A stretch of 24,277 nucleotides of DNA from Elysia marginata. Its lineage: Eukaryota > Mollusca > Gastropoda > Plakobranchidae. The stretch is from NCBI GenBank assembly GCA_019649035.1, contig BMAT01000948.1:7768-32044 (forward strand). Reading direction: 5' to 3'. Each line of letters begins with the position of its first letter. Position 1 is the first letter of the stretch. This document shows positions 1 to 9,700 of this stretch, piece after piece. A program made the position numbers and the translations under genes. Below the pieces are notes generated by a model that saw nothing but the letters and a program-made list of their open reading frames with translations, was not told where the DNA came from and did no database searches.

Positions 1-619
1 GCACTAAATCCATAATGCCAGACACTAGGCAGATTAGCTGCTAATACCAATTTTAAAGTTCTTGGTTTGACTCGGCCTGGGATTGAACCATGCACCTCCC
101 GATCTCTGAGCGAGTGCCTTACCACTAGGCCACAGAGCCGGTGCTGCATTTATAGGCAGGACTTCTATATAAGTTTTGGCAAAAACTAAAAAGGCTCACT
201 TGGGCAAGATACTTAATGTAGGGATGATAAGATTACCTGATGTGCCGTGTCCATTTCCTCCTTATGTACTGCCACTTGAAAGTTCACCTTTTAAAAAAAG
301 AAGAAAAAATTTTAAAAATGGAGTATCAGTCATATTCTTGGCAATGAACTTTGCTGTTTCTATCTGTTCTATGTGTGCTTGACTTACTTAACTTATAGCG
401 GCTCGCTTGTAGGGTTGTCTGACCGCACAGCTTTGGCTGCTTCTCTTCTTATCTCCGCAATGAAAGTCCTCCATGTTCTTGTGCTATAAAAAGCCATTAT
501 TATTATGCTAATGACATAGTCTAAATCAAAACATTTTTTTAAATTTTTTATTTCAGATATTTTGATTTTATATTTACTTGCATATATAGTTCTTTTCTTT
601 TTTCTTTTTATTTAAATAG
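1..619 (+). other. Intron (3' end) preceding the first visible coding exon
   Basis: No coding sequence is supported here. The stretch ends in a pyrimidine-rich tract (about 588-613) and an AG at 618-619, a good splice acceptor for the exon that follows. It contains a tRNA-like SINE head on the minus strand near 67-145. The rest is AT-rich sequence with no recognised feature. The exon that donates the first base of the next codon must lie upstream of the window. Confidence 0.8.
67..145 (-). repeat. tRNA-derived SINE head
   Basis: On the minus strand the sequence reads as a tRNA-like promoter: an A-box-like TGGCCTAGTGGT followed by a B-box-like GGTTCAATCCC at tRNA spacing. The body may run on towards position 1, where the left part of the element would be cut by the window edge. 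It lies inside an intron in antisense orientation to the gene. It reads as a SINE rather than a functional tRNA, because no convincing acceptor stem is visible. Confidence 0.65.
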
Positions 620-730
620 GTCTCCAAAAACTTGGAGTGGCTGTGGCATTTATCAACTTTAATTTGAAGATGCATCCTCTGGTTCACAGTGTTCTGGCAG
701 CAGACCCAAAATACCTTATTGTTGGATCCG
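620..730 (+). CDS. SLC27A2-like: SLC27A-like constant exon 1 of the window (GLQKLG...)
   Basis: The exon encodes residues 1-37 of the visible protein. It begins within a codon (one base supplied by the upstream exon, probably completing Gly) as [17 protein letters not shown] and continues through a stretch ending PKYLIVGS. This matches the conserved N-terminal FATP segment with the pattern GLAKLG...INxN, a beta-alpha region of the adenylate-forming fold before the P-loop. The acceptor is AG 618-619 and the donor is a consensus GTAAGT at 731. The intron phases are 1 and 1. Confidence 0.93.
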
Positions 731-3700
731 GTAAGTTTATTGTTGGATCTGATAAGTTTATTGTTTTGAGATAAATTTATTCTTTTTTTCCTGCCGAGCA
801 GTGATATTGTATCGAACTCCAAGTTGCCGTTGAATATTGCAATAATTTCTTGTCTCTATGGCAATGTGCAAATCTTGCTACTGGTTCAATGATAACAAGA
901 TGGAAAAATTCTGCCAGCTATAAGACAACTTTTGTTATAGATGGGAAGATTTGGAAAGTGAGGCCCTATATTTTAATCCCTTGAGCCTGTATCTATTTTT
1001 AGATACACCATTTTTTATTTATACCATAAGACTGGTGAAACGGTCTGGCATTCCCACATCATTACAGCTCAAACTAAAGGTTTAAAAATAACTCAAAGGA
1101 GCCCCTCTAACCTTTTAAACAGAGTTTTCACTTTCCTTTTGCATACTTTACAACAGGAGGGGGTATACTTCGCCTAGAGCCTTAGGGCTCAAAGGTTTAA
1201 CTTTATGATCAGCTATTTGTTTTAGGTATATATGATAAAAATTTTACAGTTAACTTTGAATATTTCCAGCTCAACAAGGCCCAAATACTAAAGTCTTATT
1301 AAAAACATTTTCATGATGATGGAATTTTAAAAAAATTTTGTCAAAGCCTAAAAAGTGTAATACTAAACTTTTCATTAAGTTGAATTTGACCCAAGTTAGA
1401 CATTATCTAGATAAATAGGAAAAGAGGTCTTGATCAAATTTTTTTCCCTTTTATAATCTTTATAGTTTTTCTTGACTTTAGTGAATAAAATGCTTTTTAC
1501 AGAAGTGTAAATATAGTTTTAAAAAATTGATCTGATATCTCTTTGGGTGCTGATTCATTCAAGCCTTTTTTCTTCATTTGTTCCAGGCGACCAAATAATT
1601 CACTCAGTCTTGGAGGTTTTGGATGATCTGGGCAAACTTCCTGTTTATGTTCAGGGACATGGATCGTCACCACCACCTCATGGTTTGCAATCGTTTGATG
1701 CCTTGATGGATCATGCCCTGCCTACACCCATTGTTCCTTCTATGCGGGCTGGCTTGACATTAGGTGATACCTGCTGTTACATTTACACTTCTGGAACAAC
1801 AGGTAAGGGCACTCTGTCTGTTTGTTTTTTACTTTTAGTAAGTTTTAGTTCATAAGTGGATCATTTTTCCTTGTTAAAACAAATGATGGAAAATGAAATA
1901 CAAGTTTTTTTCTTTTGCTCTCTGCAAAAAGATAAGTTACTAATTCTAGAGATTATGAATTATTTGCAACAACCACTTAAAAAGGGTCTTTAAAACATTT
2001 ACTGCTGTTCATGTTGCTGCTGTTTTGACTTTCGAAATAGAAATTTAAGTTTTGTCAATGTTTATGATCAACACTATCTCTTATATGAAAGGCGTTAGGT
2101 TGGACTCCAATCACTATCTCCTCCGTAACTACAGAACCGATTTAGATGCGGTTTTCACCGAAATCCATGAAAAAAATCACTCTGTTTTCTGGTTTGGTGT
2201 AGACTCATGCACATTTTCCACAACTATGAGAACTCTTGGCCTAAAGTGCTTTGGTTTGTAATCCTTGCCATTTACTCTTTTAATTTCTACTGCAACACTG
2301 AGAACTCTCGGTCTAAATTAATTTGGTTCGTAATCTTCTCTGGTTACTCTTTTCATTTCTACTTTAGAATCTTCATCTTCTAGATCTAGAAATCAGTTAA
2401 ACTCTCACCTTTCCTCGTCAAAATGTCTAAGAGAAGAAGAAAGTCTTTCGGGCTTTTAAGGGCTGCCCGAATGCCTTCAAACGCAAATGCAGGTTAAAAA
2501 AAAAAGTACTGTGGGCCCTAAAATCAGGTTTACAGGTGATCTGGACCTAGATCTAGATTCTAAAGTGGGCCCTAGAATCTTCAGATTACAGGTGATCTTG
2601 GTCTACATCTAGATCTAGATCTAGATTCTGAATTCAGTTCATTTCTACTTTAGAATCTTCATCTTCTAGATCAAGAAAAATGAATCTAGAAACAGGAGAG
2701 TAATCTTTACTAGACACAAACGTATGTGAAGAGGGGGAAAGAGGGAGAGATAGAAAAAAAGCATTTGAGCGACGGAGGAAAGGAAGAAAAAGGAAGCACT
2801 TGGAGTTGGAGATGGAAGCATATACATGCAGACAGGTAAAACAGACAAAGAAAAGGAGGGATACAACAGAATCAAAACAAATGGTTGATGGGAGTTTTTG
2901 CTTCTCAAACTTTCTTTGTGAATGTAACATTTTTTGGCAAAAGCTACAGGAGTAGTAAAACATCTTAACTTGATAAGAAATTTGGCTAGATATTAGATCT
3001 AGATTCTGCGTTCTTCTTCTTAATAATGTTTTGGTTCACTAAGACTTGAACTGATCCCAGTCTTCAAAGAGAAAGAATCAGAAAATTAATAACTTTGTTA
3101 TCGCTAAATTGACACAAGAAACGATAGCTTAGTTGGTAGCGCTGTTACCTCAGACTTCGGAGGTCCTGGGTTCGAATCATGTAAATTATATATAAGGGTA
3201 AAAATGTTTGTGGTACCTTGACTGTCTTTCTTCAGTGCTGATTATAACTGGAAATATAAAATGGAAAGAAAAAATGTTCAATGAAGCTGACAGTCTGGTT
3301 TACTTGTAGTATGATATTGTTATCAGTTATTTATTTGTCTTGTTTTATCAATAAAGCTGGTTAATTAATGAGTTATTCAAAGTCATGCTGGAGAAGAGTT
3401 AAATGTGCAAGTGTGTGAACTATAAACGATATTATTTTTACTGACTGCACAAGAAGAGCTATTAGAAAAAAACCTATTTAAAAAAAAACTGCAGGAATTT
3501 TTGCATTATGAATTGCATCCAGCTTTCATTTTTTTAAGATTTTAATGAAATTTACTTTTGCTCATCAACGCAGTTGGGAATTTTTTTTATACACTACATA
3601 AATCCCTTTTGGGAAGTTTGTCTTTGTTACTCAGCGTAAATGTGTCACCATAGAGCAGCACAACTAATGCCCCAGCAGATCAGTTCTTTTGAAGCCTTTT

Positions 3701-6700
3701 TACAGGTGGGTGGACTGGGGAAAGTTAGGGTAAATTGCTTTCCCAAGGCAATTGCAACATGGCATAGTTGAATCGAACCTGCGACCTCCAGATCTTGAGT
3801 CCAACGCACTAACCACTTCGCCACGCTGCCCATTACATGCATAAACGACTTTGCATACCACAATTAAAATATCAGCACATATTTTAACATAAATTTATTG
3901 TTTAGGTGGTCTTGCTGCTAAAGCTGTATAGGGAGGCAGGCTCTTATGACATCTTATCTTTAAAAAAAAATCTTTAAAAAATCAGTCTGTGCACAGTATA
4001 TCGTAATTTGGATTGCCTCCTTTATATACTACTTCTTAGCAATTTTCTCCCAATGAAGTTGGTTCTTGAGCTGCAAAACAAATTGGCACTTCTCTTTCAG
4101 GATTTATTTAAAAGACAAAATAAGTATGTCGCCTGCTCAATTTTTTCCATTTAAATATTGAATAAGAGTGACAGGGATTTTTTGTTACTTTGTTTGTTTT
4201 TATTTTGTGTGTGTGTTAATATTTGAATTTTGTAGGATTTGAAATGTTGTCTTTGGAAGTTCATTTATGGTGTTTATTTGTAATTCAACCAGTATGAATC
4301 AGGCGCAAGTTGTTCAGGCTAATTATGACTGAGTTAGAGCCCTTTAAGTATAGTAATTTGTTATATATGGTATACTATTTTTGTTGTCTTCCAAATAGGA
4401 TAACTCAAGATGTAGATAAGCTATCCTATGTTTACAATTTTTCTCAACCTCTTCAAGGGTATAGGGGGTACAGTTTTAATAAATTTAATGTTAATAACTC
4501 AACAAGTCAGAATTCTGAATTATGCCTTATTTGCCCTGGTCACCTCACATTGGTTTTTTTTTTTTCCAAATTTACTGTACATTTACATTGTTTGAATCTT
4601 TCAGCTTTCCTAACAAATGGCTATTTATGTATACAAATTTATCACAACTTTGTAAATTATGTTAAGAAATTAATTTGTAGAAGGGAAAGTTTTTTTGTTG
4701 TTTTTTTTTTTCTTTGTGCATATAGGGTACTAAATGTAAGATAGGTGTAATTTACAGGCAACCCTAAGGCGGTTTGTGTGACACAGTGGAAAGCGTGTTC
4801 AGCTCGGATAGTTGTCCAGTTTTCTGACTTTTCTCACTCTGACATACTGTACACCAGCCTTCCCCTGTATCACTCATCAGGGACAGGCGTTGGAGTTTTT
4901 GGAACCATTGATCAAGGTTGTTTCACCTTCATCTTCTAGATGAATGATTTTAGAGTGCTTTATTAGTTTTCATACGAACTCTGAGAACATAAAGGAAGTT
5001 TAGTTTTTAAGACGGCTATTGTTGCTTCTGTGAATGTTGAGATCAACGTCATAAGCGTTTATCAAAGCATTCTACCCCCTCTCTTGAGTTGTGAATCGCT
5101 CATCCAACCGTCTCTCCCGCTTCCTGTCACCAAACCTTTTTTTCCTTCCTTTCTTTGGCTCAAATCTCAGGCTTTAGGTCTAGAATATCAAACAGAACAA
5201 AAATCATTTGAAATAAATTATTACATACATTATGGAAAAAAACTTAACCTTGACAACTTCAAATGCAGCCAAGTCCAGATAATTCAAACTAATTTAATGC
5301 AAGTTCCTTTTGAACTTAACCATATTAATATTACTAATCTTTTTTCTCATTTATGAAATATACTCATAAGTTGAAGTATGGATACAAGTATGGATAATTT
5401 GAAATTAACGTTGTTCTAATGGGGTTTTAAATACGTTGGATATGGACTAGACTGGAGTCTATTTTGTTTTACTATTAACTGTTGATACTTTGAAGTCTGT
5501 TTTGTTATGTTTTGTAATAGCTTTGTCCTTAACTTTCTTCTTGCTTTTGAACAAGATGTGCTGTTGTTTCATTCATCTCTTGCTTACGCTCCCTTATTTT
5601 CTGCTGAAACCACCAAACATAGCAGTTAGACTGTTTTTGTTTTACCATTGTGCTCTTGCTTTTTTTCCCCTCTATGAACAGTTTACATAAACAAAGTAGG
5701 GCTAGGTAGAAATGAGTGTATGTTCTTTTGTGTTTCTGAAGCAGAAAATAAACCAACCTATCTTTAATCCAGCTCGAGGAATGCTAATTTTGTTTTACTA
5801 AAATTTAGGTGTAAAAGTTTTTTTAATTGCTACTCACATATATTTATCATTTCTTCCAAGAAATAGTCACAGTATATGATGAACTCCATTTATATAACTG
5901 AGGTAGTTTGAAGTGATTTATTGTCTTGTTTTGAGAGAGCATGTTAATTTTTAATATTTAAAAATTACATTTAAATAATTTGAAACACAAATATGCATAA
6001 CAAAAGAATGCAATTTTGTTCCTCAAGACTGATCAAATTTTTAGAGTTTATGAAGTTTATTTTATCTATCTTATCATTTATTTATAGTTTTACTAATATG
6101 GTGAAGTTGCTAATTTATATTTTATTTCAGATGGATTGGGAACCAAGTAAGGGCTTATATTGATTGATGCTGAATTTCCTGATTTTTTTTTAAATTCATA
6201 ATTTTGTTCTTCCTTCACAAAGGCTTCTGTAATAGCCGACTGTTCAAATCACATAAAGAACTTTTGTGTACAACCATTTTGTTGACGCAAGAAGCTGCTC
6301 TTTTTTGCTCAAGAAGAAAACAAACTTCTCAAACATGAGAGGCATACTTATCAAAACTTCCAAGCTCTGAAAGTGATCACGTTGCTTCATATGCTTCACA
6401 TCAGGTGTTTTTTTTTAGAAAAGCTGCTGAGTTATGTCAATATGACTCTATAATTTTGGCAGTTTTATCCTGTGGTATCAGATCAAGTTTCCAAGACGTT
6501 GCAAAATTTAATGGGGTGGTAGAGTGTTTCCCTTCCCATCTTTTAAGAGTTTTTTTTTTTTCTAAAATAAAGCTGTTGGTTTTTGTCAATCTCAGATGTT
6601 TTCTTTCTTTTTAGCAAACATTATAGATTTTGTCAGAAGGAAATCTTTCACAAGAGGTGTCACCTTAACCAGTGCTTTTATGCTGTTCTCTATTTCTGGA

Positions 6701-9700
6701 CACTTTATATTTTTTTCATTTCCGCATCTGTTTCAAAGGTTTGAAGTTTCTGTTCAATGTTGTTACATTCATTTGCTCGGAGGAATTCCATTCCTGAACA
6801 TTATTAGTTCACTTTCCAAAATCCTGCTTTTTATCTGTCCTTTTTACTTTCAAGATATGTGCAAATCTCTCAATAATAACTAAAGTGAAAACTTTTCATA
6901 TAGTAGACAAGCCAAAGATGTTAACCTTTAGGGGCTTATATCTGTAATAGGCTCACAAGCTACTTAGTATGGCCAAATTATTTTTATTTGTCAATTCATT
7001 TTCACATTTCTGTATATGAAGCGCAGGATGATCAGTGTTGGCTATTATTTGACATTTTTGCAAAATCTTGGCACGTCTTATGGATAATGAACATATTGCA
7101 TTTTCAGAACTGTGTAGATTTTTTATTAATAAAGCTAGAACTACAGGGAATCTATATTTTATGATTTAAACGTTTTATGCTAGTCATTCTTGTTATTCGT
7201 TCATGTGAAGTGCTTGCGATTCGACACAAACTTGTTTTTACTTGCTTCAACCATTTACAGGCAACCCTAAGCCGGTGATGATTCAGCAAGCCAAAGCATG
7301 TGCCTTTGGCAAAACATTAGCTGTTTGTGATTTCTGCGTTAAAGATATTCTGTACACAGTTCTCCCACTTTACCACAGCTCAGGTGGAGGCATTGGTCTC
7401 TGCAGCGCTATCAGTTCAGGTGGCACATAAAGGACATATATTATGTATGTGATTATTGAGGCAGAGTTCATTAATGAGTAAAACTGTTGCTGTGCAAGTG
7501 TTTTACAACTGTTAGCAAGTAGAAATCAATAGCGAGTGCCATGGTCAATTTGATCACTTCAACTTCTAGATGTTGTGGTATCTCAACTTATATTTGGATT
7601 TTGTTGTGGGATCCTAACCCTCTTCATTTCTGTGTACTAACTACAACAAAACCCATGTCACTTTTGACTAATATTCTTCTGTATTTATTGTCAATTTCTC
7701 ACAAGTCTGTTTGACAGTTTATCACTCTCTGTTTTACCCCACTTAAGCTTTGTAAGAATCAAGTAATAAAAAGATAAAATTGAGTGCCCTCTACATTGAT
7801 ACAGTATCAGTACCTTCTAACCATGTTTATCAAAAATTAAATACTAATATATGAGTTTTAATGAACCTTCTCCAGGGTATCTTTTTTCTTATTGAAAGAT
7901 CTTGGATATAAATACTGATGTCCCTGTCAAGATCTTTATGTTAAATTTGTATGAATTGATTTACTTTATCCTTTTGAGAATGATAATTCTGTATAAGCTC
8001 AGCTGGAATTGCATTTGATCAAAGCACAAATGTGAGACTTGTGGACAGATTATCTTTAATCTTTATTGAAGCATTGATAAATAAGATTTTCATTTGTTCG
8101 TTTTTTTAGTTTTCTGTTTTGAATTTTTGTTGTTTGTTAGTATTTGTGTATTTTGTTTTTAGAATGCTTGATTTTTGTGTCAGCTCACAACAGTTTTAAC
8201 CGTTCTGGAAGAGGTGGTAGCCTATTTAGGCAAAAGCCATTACTTACACTTGTTTCAGCAACATAAATAAATTCGTTTAAAGGATATCAAATTACAATTT
8301 ATTAAAATTTGCCTGCATCTCAGTTATCAAGCAGGTTTTGTTACACTCTCAGGGTTTTCAAGAATTCACTTGGTTAACTGCTTTATATAGTTTATGGTCT
8401 TTCACTTCAGTGTATTTTTTTTTTCGATTTTAGTAGAAAGCTTTATGAATTGCTCTTACGCAGCTCTCATTTGACTTTTGAGCTTTTGGAGAAAAGCTTG
8501 TTTGGGGAGAAGGTCAGGAGGTATACATGAAGCTTAAAAGTTTGAGATATTGTGTCTATTTGAAGGACCCTCAAAGTATAACTATGTGGTTTAGTAACAT
8601 ACTGTTGGTCTGAACAAAATAGGTGGTTTCTATGACAGTGCTCAGGTCTATCTGCAATCAATATATTGAAGTTGAGAGAATACTTAGTACTGCATCCATT
8701 TTTGTTGGTGTCGCAGGCAACCCTAAGCCAGCCTATATAAATCAACGCAAGGCTGACACTTTAAGCAGTTTGTCACAGATTGTTCACCTCTGCACAGAAG
8801 ACACCTTTTACATGGTTCTTCCCCTATATCACAGTGCTGGTGGGGGTATGGGACTCTTTAGTGTCATCTACCAAGGTGTGCATGTCTATAATTTTAGTCC
8901 ATCTCCTACCCCATGCCAGCTTTCCCATTAACAGTCCCATTTAAGATACATTTGGTAGAATTTCTTCTTACTATCAGTAGTAATAGTTGTTTAAGTATCG
9001 ATTTTAGTTGCGCTAGCTAAAATATTAATACATATATTTAATTGCATCTTAAAATTGCTACTGTTTTTGTTACTGGTGGTATATTTGCTGCTGTTTTTAT
9101 CATATCCGAACAAAAATAGAGTTTTTGGATGTGAAACTATATATTATATCCCATTAATATGGCTCTTTCTCTACCCATTAGTTTATTTTTTCCTCCTTCA
9201 AAGGAAAAAATATACTGTAGTTTCTTTACACATCTCTGCTCCCTGAATCTTTTGCACCTTTTCTTTCCCCAAGTCTCACCTTTACCTTTATTTGTTTCAT
9301 AAATTTATCAAGTGCACCACTGATGACGATTACTTGAACTGTGTGAAACTTTGCAGATCTTAACAATACAGACGAAATAATAATTTTAACTCTCTCTTGG
9401 TTGTGTACGGTGTACCAACACTTGACTTTGTATCTATGTTGTGATCATTGTGTGTTTATTTGCATTTGTTTGTCAAAGATATGCAGATTTATGTTTGCGT
9501 TCTCATCTCAGGTTTTTTCATTTTGAAACTGAAATGGAATTGGTAATGCATTTGATTGAAGTACCATAAGATATACTTTTGTCGTTTTGAAGTCACCAGG
9601 CCTGTCCATCATTCTTTCATAGCGGTACAAAAAAGCTCTTTACTTCTTTATTCCCATTGACTGTAAGGTGTGCCTAAGCCAGTGTACGTGAGTCAGAGAA

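Larger units (their letters stand above)
1803..4757 (+). other. Long intron upstream of the variant exon array
   Basis: About 3 kb separate constant exon 2 from the first variant exon. The intron holds an unclassified repeat block (about 2090-3005), a tRNA-like element (3121-3180) and an antisense SINE (about 3690-3833). I found no further copy of the variant exon here: no LPLYH-type or NPK-type coding is visible. A TACTAAA that could serve as a branch site lies about 30 bases before the acceptor TTTACAG. Confidence 0.8.

Noticed and set aside
2634..2963. Minus-strand 109-codon open frame
   Set aside because: It lies in a purine-rich stretch next to repeats. Its translation is a Ser/Phe/Leu-rich low-complexity string without a domain.
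3121..3180. Functional tRNA gene
   Set aside because: A and B boxes are good, but the anticodon loop has eight bases, the T stem has a mismatch and no acceptor stem pairs. It fits a tRNA-derived repeat better.
4310..4744. 144-codon open frame just upstream of variant exon A
   Set aside because: Low-complexity T-rich codons and no family similarity. It overlaps the pyrimidine-rich end of an intron and reads as a chance frame.
4928..7575. Recurring CTTCTAGATG motif after variant exons A (about 4931) and B (about 7563) as a possible splicing selector sequence
   Set aside because: It is only ten bases, is absent after C and D, and resembles the abundant CTAGAT repeats in this DNA. No complementary docking site was found.
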